Source of the DNA: Leifsonia xyli
GTDB taxonomy: Bacteria; Actinomycetota; Actinomycetes; Actinomycetales; Microbacteriaceae
Reading direction: 5' to 3'
Length of the DNA: 64,000 nt
Assembly (NCBI GenBank): GCA_003243275.1
Contig: QFQR01000001.1
Coordinates: 124,001 to 188,000, forward strand
In this document: in pieces, positions 16,095-23,799 of the stretch
Numbering within the stretch: the stretch's first letter is position 1
How the letters are laid out: each line of letters begins with the position of its first letter
Notes under the pieces: model-generated
The model's database searches: none
What the model was told of the DNA's origin: nothing
The model's input: the letters and a program-made list of their open reading frames with translations, nothing else
Made by a program: the position numbers and the translations under genes

Positions 16095-18347
16095 ATGAGT
16101 ACCGAGACACAGAGTTCGGCGACGCGCCGCGCCCTGCTGCCGCGCCTCTTCTCGCGGTCGCAGCCGACGGGGGCCGTCGACCAGCTCGTCCGCACGGTCC
16201 GCTCGCACCATCCGAAGGCCGACCTCGCCCTCATCGAGCGCGCTTACACCGCGGCCGAGCGCGCCCACGACGGGCAGACCCGCCGCAGCGGCGAGCCGTA
16301 CATCACGCATCCCGTCGCCGTCGCGCAGATCCTCGCCGACCTCGGAATCGGCCCCAAGACGATCGCGGCCGCCCTGCTGCACGACACCGTCGAAGACACC
16401 GACTACACGCTCGATCTGCTGCGGGCCGAGTTCGGCGACGAGGTCGCCATGCTCGTCGACGGCGTCACCAAGCTCGACAAGCTCAAGTACGGCGACTCCG
16501 CCCAGGCCGAGACGGTGCGCAAGATGGTCGTCGCGATGTCGAAAGACATCCGGGTGCTCATCATCAAGCTCGCCGACCGCCTGCACAACGCCCGCACCTG
16601 GGGCTTCGTCCCGCAGGAGTCCGCCGCGCGCAAAGCACAGGAGACCCTCGAGATCTATGCGCCGCTCGCGCACCGACTCGGCATCCAGACCATCAAGTGG
16701 GAGCTCGAAGACCTCAGCTTCGCGGTGCTCTACCCGAAGCTCTACGTCGAGATCGAGAGCCTCGTGCGCGACCGCACGCCGCAGCGCGAGGAGTTCGTGC
16801 AGCAGGTCATCGACGCGGTGAACGAAGACCTCCGCAGCTCGAAGATCAAGGGCCAGGTCGTCGGGCGCCCCAAGCAGTACTACTCGATCTACCAGAAGAT
16901 GGTGCTGCGCGGTCGCGAGTTCGACGAGATCTACGACCTCGTCGGCATCCGGGTGCTCGTGGGCTCGATCCGCGACTGCTACGCCGTGCTCGGCGCCATC
17001 CACGCCCGCTGGAACCCGATCCCTGGGCGCTTCAAGGACTACATCGCCACACCGAAGTTCAACCTTTACCAGTCGTTGCACACGACGGTCATCGGGCCGA
17101 AGGGCCGTGCCGTCGAGCTGCAGATCCGCACCCACGAGATGCACGAGCGCGCCGAGTTCGGTGTCGCCGCACACTGGGCCTACAAGGAGCGGATGTCGAC
17201 GGGCCGCGACGACAAGGCGGCCCAGGCGGGCACCGAGATGGCGTGGCTCGCCCACATCAGCGACTGGCAGGCCGAGACCTCGGACCCGGGGGAGTTCCTC
17301 GACAACCTGCGCTTCGAGATCGGCGCGAAAGAGGTCTACGTCTTCACGCCGCAGGGCAAGGTCATCGGGCTGCCCGCCGGGGCCACCCCCGTCGACTTCG
17401 CCTTCGCCGTGCACACCGAGATCGGCTACCGCACGATGGGCGCGAAGGTGAACGGGCGGCTCGTGCCGCTCGAGTCGACGCTCAACTCCGGCGATGTCGT
17501 CGAGATCTTCACCTCCAAGAACCCCGAGGCCGGCCCCAGCCAGGACTGGCTGAACTTCGTCACCTCCCCGCGCGCGCGCAACAAGATCCGCGGGTGGTTC
17601 ACGAAGGAGCGGCGCGAGGAGGCGGTCGAGCAGGGCAAGGAGTCGATCACCCGGGCGATGCGCAAGCAGAACCTGCCGCTGCAGAAGCTCATGAGCCAAG
17701 ACGTCGTCAACGCGGTCGCGGCGCAGATGCGGTACGACGGTGTCGAGGCGCTCTACGCCGCGGTGGGCGAAGGGCACGTCTCGACGCAGTCGGTCATCGA
17801 GAAGGTGCTCGCCTCGCTGCAGACCGAGGTGGAGGCCGAAGCCGAGGAGACGCTCGCCTTCACGCCGAGGAGCCGCGGGCGGGCGCTGCGACCGAGCGAC
17901 TCGGGGGTGCTCGTGCGGGGCGCGCCCGACATCCTGGTGAAGCTCGCCAAGTGCTGCACTCCGGTGCCGGGTGACGAGATCGTCGGTTTCGTCACGCGCG
18001 GCTCGGGGGTCTCCGTGCACCGCTCGGACTGTGTCAACGTCGCGAACCTGCTCGCGGAACCCGACCGGATGATCGAGGTCGAGTGGGCGCCCACCTCCTC
18101 GAGTCTCTTCCTCGTGCAGATCCAGGTGGAGGCGCTCGACCGTGCGGGACTGCTCTCGGACATCACCCGGGTGCTGTCCGAGCACCACGTCAACATCCTC
18201 TCGGCCAACGTGTCGACCTCGAGCGATCGGCTCGCGATCAGCCGCTACGTCTTCGAGATGGGCGACACCGTGCACCTGGATCGCCTGCTGAACGCGGTGC
18301 GCCGCATCGACACCGTCTACGACGTCTACCGCGTCAACTCGGGCTGA
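16095..18347 (+). CDS. relA: Bifunctional (p)ppGpp synthetase/hydrolase
   Basis: 750 residues. It makes and degrades the stringent-response alarmone (p)ppGpp. The HD hydrolase domain has His96-Asp97 and Glu100-Asp101 (LLHDTVEDTDY), both needed for hydrolysis. The synthetase domain has GRPKQYYSIYQKM, YDLVGIRVLV and the RFKD loop, the charge pattern of bifunctional rather than synthetase-only enzymes. TGS domain at about 415-475 (VYVFTPQGKVIGLPAGATP). The zinc-finger/RIS region carries KCCTPVPGDEIVGFVTRG, and the C-terminal ACT domain occupies about 670-745. Follows secDF as in most actinobacteria. Its last 22 nt overlap the convergent gene on the minus strand. Confidence 0.97.
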   Translation: MSTETQSSATRRALLPRLFSRSQPTGAVDQLVRTVRSHHPKADLALIERAYTAAERAHDGQTRRSGEPYITHPVAVAQILADLGIGPKTIAAALLHDTVEDTDYTLDLLRAEFGDEVAMLVDGVTKLDKLKYGDSAQAETVRKMVVAMSKDIRVLIIKLADRLHNARTWGFVPQESAARKAQETLEIYAPLAHRLGIQTIKWELEDLSFAVLYPKLYVEIESLVRDRTPQREEFVQQVIDAVNEDLRSSKIKGQVVGRPKQYYSIYQKMVLRGREFDEIYDLVGIRVLVGSIRDCYAVLGAIHARWNPIPGRFKDYIATPKFNLYQSLHTTVIGPKGRAVELQIRTHEMHERAEFGVAAHWAYKERMSTGRDDKAAQAGTEMAWLAHISDWQAETSDPGEFLDNLRFEIGAKEVYVFTPQGKVIGLPAGATPVDFAFAVHTEIGYRTMGAKVNGRLVPLESTLNSGDVVEIFTSKNPEAGPSQDWLNFVTSPRARNKIRGWFTKERREEAVEQGKESITRAMRKQNLPLQKLMSQDVVNAVAAQMRYDGVEALYAAVGEGHVSTQSVIEKVLASLQTEVEAEAEETLAFTPRSRGRALRPSDSGVLVRGAPDILVKLAKCCTPVPGDEIVGFVTRGSGVSVHRSDCVNVANLLAEPDRMIEVEWAPTSSSLFLVQIQVEALDRAGLLSDITRVLSEHHVNILSANVSTSSDRLAISRYVFEMGDTVHLDRLLNAVRRIDTVYDVYRVNSG

Positions 18348-18883
18348 CCCGCGAGCGCCGCACGCAGTCGGCTGGCGGCCGAGCGCTTGCCGGAGAGGTT
18401 GCGGCCGCGATCCATCGCGGCGACCGCGTCGGCGGCACCGAAGCCGCCGATGCGCGCGAGGCTCCTGAGGGTCTCCGCGTCCGACGCCTCGAGGGTGGGG
18501 CGGAACCGCGCGAGGTCGATCGCGGTGCGAAGCGGGCTCGTCACCGAGAGCCCGCCGACGGTCGCGACGTCGCCCGCCCGCACGACGCTCTCGACGACCT
18601 CGATCCCGGCATCCGCCGCCGGGCGCCAGCGGGCCTCCACGTCGACCAGGTATTCGCCGCGCGGCGGGAGCCCGCGGGCCGCACCCCAGATCCACGCCGC
18701 GGTGCCGCGCGCCGCGATGAGACGCGGATGCCGGGTGCCGAGCGCGGCCACGGCGCGGGTCGCGGGTCGCGCGGGCACGCCGATCGGGATCGTCGCCTCC
18801 GCGAGGAGGTAGCTCTCACCGTCGAGTCGGGTGGCCTGCAGCTCGACTTCGCCCAGGCCGTCGATCACGGGGAAGGGGTTCAC
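18326..18883 (-). CDS. AbiEi-antitoxin-like hypothetical protein
   Basis: 185 residues, GTG start. The stretch VGGLSVTSPLRTAIDLARF is typical of the AbiEi-type antitoxin and DUF559-associated proteins common in actinobacteria. The N-terminal 40 residues and the segment APRPATRAVAALGTRHPRL-like region do not show the winged helix that canonical AbiEi antitoxins carry. No AbiEii nucleotidyltransferase toxin gene is adjacent, so a working toxin-antitoxin pair is not supported. Convergent with relA and overlapping its 3' end by 22 nt. On the minus strand CAGGCT lies 6 nt before the start, a possible weak leaderless -10. Confidence 0.65.
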   Translation of the reverse strand: MNPFPVIDGLGEVELQATRLDGESYLLAEATIPIGVPARPATRAVAALGTRHPRLIAARGTAAWIWGAARGLPPRGEYLVDVEARWRPAADAGIEVVESVVRAGDVATVGGLSVTSPLRTAIDLARFRPTLEASDAETLRSLARIGGFGAADAVAAMDRGRNLSGKRSAASRLRAALAGQPELTR

Positions 18884-18960
18884 CGGTCCAGCCTGCAGGG
18901 CGCCGCCGTGCGGGAGGGACGATTCGGGTCGATCTGTGCGGAACTCGCCCTGTGGAAAGT

Positions 18961-20190
18961 TCAGCCGAGGGCGGCGAGCCAGGCGCGCTTGGTGGCCAGC
19001 TCGTCTTCCGCCTTCGCGATGCGTGCCTTGTCGCCGGCCTTCTTGGCCGCAGCCAGATCGTCTTCGGCCTTCGTGATCGCCTGCTCGAGCTGCGCCGCGA
19101 AACCCGAGGAACGGGCCTCCTTCTCGGGGTTCGACCGGTTCCAGTGGTCGTCCTCGAGCTTGCGAACCGCGGCCTCGATCTTGCGCAAGCGGTCCTCGAC
19201 GACACGCACCTGATCGCGCGGAACCTTGCCGATCGCATCCCAGCGACGCTGGATGTCGGTGAGCGTGGTGCGCGCGCTCGCGCGATCGGTCGCGGCGAGC
19301 AGCGGCTCCGCCTCATCGAGAAGGGCGAGCTTCTGCACGAGGTTCTCACCGAACTCGGCGCTCTCGATCGCATCCGCCTCGGCCTTGGCGCCGTAGAGCA
19401 CATCGCCCGCAGCCTTGAACCTGGCCCACAGCGCGTCGTCCACCTTCTTGCCCGCACGGCCGGCGGCCTTCCAGTCGTCGAGGAGACGGCGGTAGTCGGG
19501 GATGCCAGCGCTGCCCTTGCCGGCGAGCGCCTCCGCCCGCTCGACGAGGGTCTGCTTGCGCGAGCGCGCGTCGCGGTGCACGGTGTCGAGCTCGGCGAAG
19601 AACGCCTTGCGGGCGGCCTCGATGCTCGAGCGCGCCGCCCGGAACCGCTTCCAGAGCTCGTCGCCGTCCTTCTTGGGAACGCGCGGCCCGTCGTGCTGGG
19701 CAGCCTGCCAGCGCGCGAAGAGGGCGTCGAGCTCGGAGGAGACCTGCTTCCACTGCGCGTTCGAGAGATCCCGCGCAGCCAGCGCCTCGGCGGCGGCGAC
19801 GATCGTCTCGCGGGCGGCCACGGCATCCTCAACGGCCTGCTGCGCCTCCGCGCTCTGCCGCTCGGTGGCTTCCCCCAGCGTCGCCTGCAGCTTGGCGAGC
19901 CGATCGCTCAGCCCCTGCAGGTCGCCCACGGCGTGCGCCTCCGGGATCGCGGGCGCCAGAGCGGCGACCGCCTTCGCGACGTCCTGCGCGGGAGCGCCGC
20001 CGCGCAGGCGCTGCTCGAGCAGCGCGACCTGGCCCTCGAGCTCCACGAACTTGCGGCTGAAGTAGGCGAGCGCCTCCTCGGCCGTCGCATCCGGGTATTG
20101 GCCGACAGCGCGTTCGCCGTCCGCCTCACGGACGTACACGGTGCCATCGTCGTCGACGCGACCCCACGGGGCCGTCTGCTCGTCGCTCAC
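18961..20190 (-). CDS. DUF349 domain-containing protein
   Basis: 409 residues, almost entirely helical. After an N-terminal PWGRVDDDGTVYVRE strand segment it contains repeated DUF349 units recognisable by W-K and W-(A/D) patterns: QWKQVSSELDALFARW, LLDDWKAAGRAGKKVDDALWARFK, TDIQRRWDAIGKVPRD. The C-terminus is a charged coiled coil (AITKAEDDLAAAKKAGDKAR). The function of the family is not established. GTG start with the ribosome binding site AGGAG. It lies 54 nt downstream of the cyclophilin gene on the same strand and is probably co-transcribed. Confidence 0.9.
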   Translation of the reverse strand: MSDEQTAPWGRVDDDGTVYVREADGERAVGQYPDATAEEALAYFSRKFVELEGQVALLEQRLRGGAPAQDVAKAVAALAPAIPEAHAVGDLQGLSDRLAKLQATLGEATERQSAEAQQAVEDAVAARETIVAAAEALAARDLSNAQWKQVSSELDALFARWQAAQHDGPRVPKKDGDELWKRFRAARSSIEAARKAFFAELDTVHRDARSRKQTLVERAEALAGKGSAGIPDYRRLLDDWKAAGRAGKKVDDALWARFKAAGDVLYGAKAEADAIESAEFGENLVQKLALLDEAEPLLAATDRASARTTLTDIQRRWDAIGKVPRDQVRVVEDRLRKIEAAVRKLEDDHWNRSNPEKEARSSGFAAQLEQAITKAEDDLAAAKKAGDKARIAKAEDELATKRAWLAALG

Positions 20191-20244
20191 AGATCTCCTG
20201 CTTTCGCATCGGGGGTCGGCTGCCTCTTGCCGACCTGAGTCAGC

Positions 20245-21039
20245 CTATTGCAGCGTCACGCTCGTGATGCTGGTGGCCACCAGGGGAGTGCCCGCGCCGC
20301 TGCTGTCCGCCGTCGAGGGGTCGAGCCCCTTCGAGGTGATCTGCGCGATGAGGTCGGGGAGGCCGCTGGTCACCGTGCCGACCACCGTGTAGCCGCCCGC
20401 GTTGTCGGAGGGCAGTGTGGTGTCGGCGGTCACGATGAAGAACTGGTGGCCGTTGCTGTAGGCGTTGTCGCCGGAGCGCGCCATGGCGATCGTTCCGGCC
20501 GGGTAGATGTTGTCAGCGGGGGCGTTCTCGACCGGGCCGTAGGAGAAGGCGGGGTCGCCGGCTCCCGTGCCGTCCAGGGATCCGCACTGCAGGAACGCGA
20601 AGGTGGCTGCGGTCGCGAGGCGGTGGCAGCTCTTGCCCGTGTAGTAGCCGTCCTGCACGTCCTGGACCCATCCAGAGACCGCCTGCGGTGCCGCGGCGCC
20701 GTCGAGCGAGATCCCGAGGGTGACGGTGTCGTTGAGCACGATGTCACCGGTCCAGGTGCGCCCCTCGGCGAGTGAGGGATCGGGGGCGCCGACGTTCTGG
20801 TCGGCCTCGGCGCTCGGCGAGGCCGACGGCGAGGCACTCGGCGCTCCCGGGCCGGCCGTGAAGTAGAGCACCTGGGTGGTGATGGCGAGAGCCGCGACGA
20901 GCACACCGCCGACGATGCCGATGATGTTGTCGCGGAGCCTCCGCCGCCCGCGGGTCTCGTGCACCTCCTGGCGAGCCTGGTAGGCGCGCAGGCGCTCGCG
21001 CGCCTCACGCTGTTCGCGCTGCTGCCGGTTGGATGCCAC
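20245..21039 (-). CDS. Membrane-anchored cyclophilin-type peptidyl-prolyl isomerase
   Basis: 264 residues. A basic, helical cytoplasmic N-terminus (RQQREQREARERLRAYQARQ) precedes one membrane helix at about 38-60. A Ser/Pro/Ala linker then leads to a cyclophilin domain outside the membrane. The core motif NGHQFFIVTADTTLP corresponds to the usual GSQFFI...D..L. The active-site Arg-containing segment is degenerate (KSCHRLATAATFAFLQCG), so isomerase activity should be treated as likely rather than certain. Probably assists folding of exported proteins. GTG start with GAGAGGA upstream. Confidence 0.9.
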   Translation of the reverse strand: MASNRQQREQREARERLRAYQARQEVHETRGRRRLRDNIIGIVGGVLVAALAITTQVLYFTAGPGAPSASPSASPSAEADQNVGAPDPSLAEGRTWTGDIVLNDTVTLGISLDGAAAPQAVSGWVQDVQDGYYTGKSCHRLATAATFAFLQCGSLDGTGAGDPAFSYGPVENAPADNIYPAGTIAMARSGDNAYSNGHQFFIVTADTTLPSDNAGGYTVVGTVTSGLPDLIAQITSKGLDPSTADSSGAGTPLVATSITSVTLQ

Positions 21040-21089
21040 TCGCGGTCCTCTCCCACGGATCGGGCCGCAACGCGCGCGGCCCAGGGTGA

Positions 21090-21095
21090 ACTCTA
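21090..21095 (-). promoter_or_regulatory. -10 element (TAGAGT on minus) for the cyclophilin-DUF349 unit
   Basis: On the minus strand TAGAGT lies about 50 nt before the cyclophilin GTG, inside the 121-bp gap shared with the divergent rarA gene. Confidence 0.45.
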
Positions 21096-21148
21096 ACGAG
21101 CGCTCCTGGGCGCTCCAAACCGCGACCTCCCGTGTCCGGGCCGACGGT

Positions 21149-21154
21149 TAGCAT
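21149..21154 (+). promoter_or_regulatory. Leaderless-type -10 (TAGCAT) for rarA
   Basis: TAGCAT followed by 6 nt and the ATG at 21161, with no ribosome binding site between. Confidence 0.5.
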
Positions 21155-21160
21155 GAGCGC

Positions 21161-22540
21161 ATGACCGGCCAGCAGGGGCTCCGCACGGGCTCGACCCCGC
21201 TGGCGGTGCGGATGCGCCCGACCACGCTCGACGAGGTCGCGGGCCAACGCCACCTGCTCGGTGCCGGTTCCCCGCTCGTGAACCTCGCGCAGGACGCCAC
21301 CGGCCGGGATGCGGGTGCCTCGGGCGCGGTGTCGGTGATCCTCTGGGGGCCGCCTGGCACGGGCAAGACGACCATCGCCCAGGCCATCGCACGCGGCTCG
21401 GGGCGGCGCTTCGTGGAGCTCTCCGCTGTCACCGCTGGTGTCAAAGACGTGCGTCAGGTGATGGACGAGGCGCGTTCCACCCTCGATCTCTACGGACTCG
21501 CCACGGTGCTGTTCCTCGACGAGATCCACCGTTTCACCAAGGCGCAGCAGGATGCGCTCCTCCCCGGGGTCGAGAACGGCTGGGTGATCCTCGTCGCCGC
21601 CACCACCGAGAACCCGTCCTTCTCGGTGATCTCGCCCCTGCTCTCGCGTTCGCTGCTGCTCACGCTCGAATCGCTCTCCGAGGACGATCTCGGCGCGCTG
21701 GTCGATCGCGCCGTCGACGACCCGCGCGGCCTCGCGGGTGCCGTGTCCCTCGCGGACGACGCGCGCGCCGCCATCATCCGCCTCGCCTCGGGCGACGCCC
21801 GCCGGGCGCTGACCGCTCTCGAGGCGGCGGCGACCGTCGCCGCGGCTCCGGGAGCAGCGGTCGAGGGGGAGACGCCCACGGTCACGGCGGAGATCGTCGC
21901 CGCGACCGTGGACCGGGCGCTGCTGCGCTACGACCGGCAGGGCGATGAGCACTACGACGTCATCAGCGCCTTCATCAAGTCGGTGCGCGGATCGGACGTC
22001 GACGCGGCGCTGCACTACCTCGCCCGGATGATCGAGGCGGGCGAGGATCCGCGCTTCATCGCCCGCCGCATCATGATCTCCGCCGCAGAGGACATCGGGA
22101 TGGCCGACCCGCAGGCGCTCTCGGTCGCGGTGTCGGCCGCGGAAGGGGTTGCCCTCATCGGCATGCCCGAGGGGCGCATCCTGCTCGCCGAGGCGGTCGT
22201 GTACCTCGCGACGGCCCCGAAGTCGAACGCCTCGTATCTCGCGCTCGATCGGGCGATCGCGGATGTGCGGGCCGGGCGCATCGGACGGGTTCCGAAGCAC
22301 CTGCGCGACGCCCACTATCCGGGGGCGAAGGCCCTCGGGCACGGCGCGGGCTACCGCTACGCGCACGACGCGGCGCACAGCGTCGCCGAGCAGCAGTACC
22401 TTCCCGAGGAGCTGCGCGGCACGCGCTACTACGACCCCACCGGCAACGGCTACGAGCGCGAGCTGGGCCCCCGTCTCGAGCGGCTGCGTGCCCTGCTCGA
22501 CGGCAAGCCCATGCCCAAGCGCGAGGAGCCGGGGGAGTGA
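21161..22540 (+). CDS. rarA: Replication-associated recombination protein A (MgsA/RarA)
   Basis: 459 residues. AAA+ ATPase of the clamp-loader class that acts at stalled forks. It begins with the RarA opening LAVRMRPTTLDEVAGQRHLLG. Walker A WGPPGTGKTT is at about 62-71 and Walker B VLFLDEIHRF follows. The C-terminal tetramerisation part carries AEDIGMADPQAL and YPGAKALGHGAGYRYAHDA, both typical of the family. Transcribed away from the cyclophilin gene. Confidence 0.96.
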   Translation: MTGQQGLRTGSTPLAVRMRPTTLDEVAGQRHLLGAGSPLVNLAQDATGRDAGASGAVSVILWGPPGTGKTTIAQAIARGSGRRFVELSAVTAGVKDVRQVMDEARSTLDLYGLATVLFLDEIHRFTKAQQDALLPGVENGWVILVAATTENPSFSVISPLLSRSLLLTLESLSEDDLGALVDRAVDDPRGLAGAVSLADDARAAIIRLASGDARRALTALEAAATVAAAPGAAVEGETPTVTAEIVAATVDRALLRYDRQGDEHYDVISAFIKSVRGSDVDAALHYLARMIEAGEDPRFIARRIMISAAEDIGMADPQALSVAVSAAEGVALIGMPEGRILLAEAVVYLATAPKSNASYLALDRAIADVRAGRIGRVPKHLRDAHYPGAKALGHGAGYRYAHDAAHSVAEQQYLPEELRGTRYYDPTGNGYERELGPRLERLRALLDGKPMPKREEPGE

Positions 22541-22611
22541 TCGCCGTCGCTGCCCGACCACTCGCGGATGCGGCACGACCCGCCGACAGCTGCGCACCGG
22601 CCCACGTCTGC

Positions 22612-22617
22612 TAAACT
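22612..22617 (+). promoter_or_regulatory. -10 element (TAAACT) of rpsD
   Basis: TAAACT gives a transcription start near 22624 and therefore an unusually long leader of about 125 nt before rpsD. No good -35 is visible. Confidence 0.5.
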
Positions 22618-22711
22618 CGCCAGGTTCGACTCCGAACACATCCCACCTCGCAGTTCCGCCGGTCGCGTCGACGTGCGCCCGAATCGCGGACGGAGGGATG
22701 CACGTCTGTGA

Positions 22712-22728
22712 GCCGCGAAAGTCGCGGC
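22712..22728 (+). promoter_or_regulatory. Hairpin in the rpsD leader just before the ribosome binding site
   Basis: GCCGCGA (22712-22718) and TCGCGGC (22722-22728) form a 7-bp perfect stem with a 3-nt loop. It ends 8 nt before the purine-rich GGAAGGAA. Ribosomal protein S4 is known to repress its own message through leader RNA in other bacteria; autoregulation here is inferred. Confidence 0.45.
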
Positions 22729-22750
22729 CATGTGTTGGAAGGAACCCCTC

Positions 22751-23380
22751 GTGGTCACCAAGTCCCAGGACCGTCGCAAGGTCCGTCTCTCCCGCGCGCT
22801 CGGCATCCCGCTGACGCCGAAGGCCGCCAAGTACCTCGAGAAGCGTCCCTACGCTCCGGGTGAGCACGGCCGCACCAAGCGCAAGGCCGACAGCGACTAC
22901 GCCGTGCGTCTGCGCGAGAAGCAGCGTCTGCGCGAGCAGTACGGCATCCGCGAGAAGCAGCTGCGCATCGTCTTCAACGAGGCCCGTCGCACCCAGGGCC
23001 TCACCGGTGAGAACCTCGTCGAGCTGCTCGAGATGCGCCTCGACGCCCTCGTGCTGCGTGCCGGCTTCGCCCGCACCACCGCGCAGGCCCGCCAGTTCGT
23101 CGTGCACCGTCACATCCAGGTCGACGGCCAGATCGTCGACCGCCCCTCGTTCCGCGTGAAGCCGGGTCAGCTCATCCACGTCAAGGCGCGCTCCGAGGGC
23201 ACCGAGCCCTTCCAGGTGGCGGCCGCCGGCGGTCACGTCGACGTGCTCCCCAAGACCCCGGGCTACCTCGAGGTCGAGATCGACAAGCTCCAGGCCCGCC
23301 TCGTGCGTCGCCCCAAGCGCGCCGAGGTCCCCGTGACCTGCGAAGTGCAGCTCGTCGTCGAGTACTACGCGGCCCGCTGA
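22751..23380 (+). CDS. rpsD: 30S ribosomal protein S4
   Basis: 209 residues from the GTG at 22751. Primary 16S rRNA-binding protein of the small subunit. It starts with TKSQDRRKVRLSRALGIPLTPK, then RPYAPGEHGRTKRK. It contains the S4 RNA-binding domain RLDALVLRAGFARTTAQARQ-FVVHRHIQVDG. The N-terminal zinc cysteines of some S4 proteins are absent. GTG 22754 is an equally possible start, three nt further from GGAAGGAA. Free-standing rather than in the rpsM-rpoA operon, as is usual in Microbacteriaceae. Followed by a very strong terminator. Confidence 0.96.
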   Translation: MVTKSQDRRKVRLSRALGIPLTPKAAKYLEKRPYAPGEHGRTKRKADSDYAVRLREKQRLREQYGIREKQLRIVFNEARRTQGLTGENLVELLEMRLDALVLRAGFARTTAQARQFVVHRHIQVDGQIVDRPSFRVKPGQLIHVKARSEGTEPFQVAAAGGHVDVLPKTPGYLEVEIDKLQARLVRRPKRAEVPVTCEVQLVVEYYAAR

Positions 23381-23386
23381 GCCCCG

Positions 23387-23422
23387 ACGAAGAAGGCCCC
23401 GCTTCGGCGGGGCCTTCTTCGT
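23387..23422 (+). terminator. Strong hairpin terminator of rpsD
   Basis: A 16-bp perfect stem (23387-23402 with 23407-23422) closed by a TTCG tetraloop, 6 nt after the rpsD stop. The GC core GGCCCCGC/GCGGGGCC is flanked by A/T-rich base pairs, so the 3' side ends TTCTTCGT, a modest U tract. Confidence 0.92.
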
Positions 23423-23436
23423 TCGTGGAATCGGCA

Positions 23437-23442
23437 TAGGCT
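23437..23442 (+). promoter_or_regulatory. -10 element (TAGGCT) before the small membrane protein and alaS
   Basis: TAGGCT right after the rpsD terminator, giving a leader of about 50 nt before the ATG at 23502. Confidence 0.5.
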
Positions 23443-23501
23443 AGGACAGTTGCGCGGCGTCCGTCGCCAACACCGCGAACGCGAACGAAGTGAGGATCAC
23501 G

Positions 23502-23732
23502 ATGAAGGGTGCACTGCTTCTGATCGCCGGAGTCGCCATCGGCTTCGTCGTCGCCCACGAGGTCGCCAAGACCCCCCAGGGTCGGCAGTTCTTCGACGAG
23601 GTCGACCACAAGGCCAAGGAGTTCGGCGACGCGGTCGTGCAGGGCTACAAGGCTCGCGAGACCGAACTGCGTCAGGCCGTCGCGAACGCGCAGGACGCGA
23701 TCGACGACCTCGCCAAGCGCGCCAAGTCCTGA
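23502..23732 (+). CDS. Small membrane protein between rpsD and alaS
   Basis: 76 residues. One membrane helix (KGALLLIAGVAIGFVVAHEV, residues 2-21), then a charged amphipathic helix (GRQFFDEVDHKAKEFGDAVV and onward), resembling short YtxH-like proteins. No known function. Small membrane proteins in this position, upstream of alaS, are common in actinobacteria. The ATG at 23502 is preferred over the GTG at 23490 because GAGGA (23492-23496) has correct spacing only to the ATG. Confidence 0.8.
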   Translation: MKGALLLIAGVAIGFVVAHEVAKTPQGRQFFDEVDHKAKEFGDAVVQGYKARETELRQAVANAQDAIDDLAKRAKS

Positions 23733-23741
23733 AACCCACCA

Positions 23742-23778
23742 CCGTCGGGCCGGCGGCCCGCAGGCCACGTCCCGACGG
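23742..23778 (+). repeat. Inverted repeat in the alaS leader
   Basis: CCGTCGGG (23742-23749) pairs with CCCGACGG (23771-23778) across 21 nt, itself GC-rich (GGCCGGCGGCCC). It lies 21 nt before the alaS GTG and could be a weak terminator for the preceding small gene or a folded alaS leader. Confidence 0.35.
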
Positions 23779-23799
23779 GGACACCCCTACGGAGTACCT

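Noticed and set aside
15924..18695. A 923-codon minus-strand frame opposite relA
   Set aside because: Shadow of relA and part of the AbiEi-like gene; no independent support.
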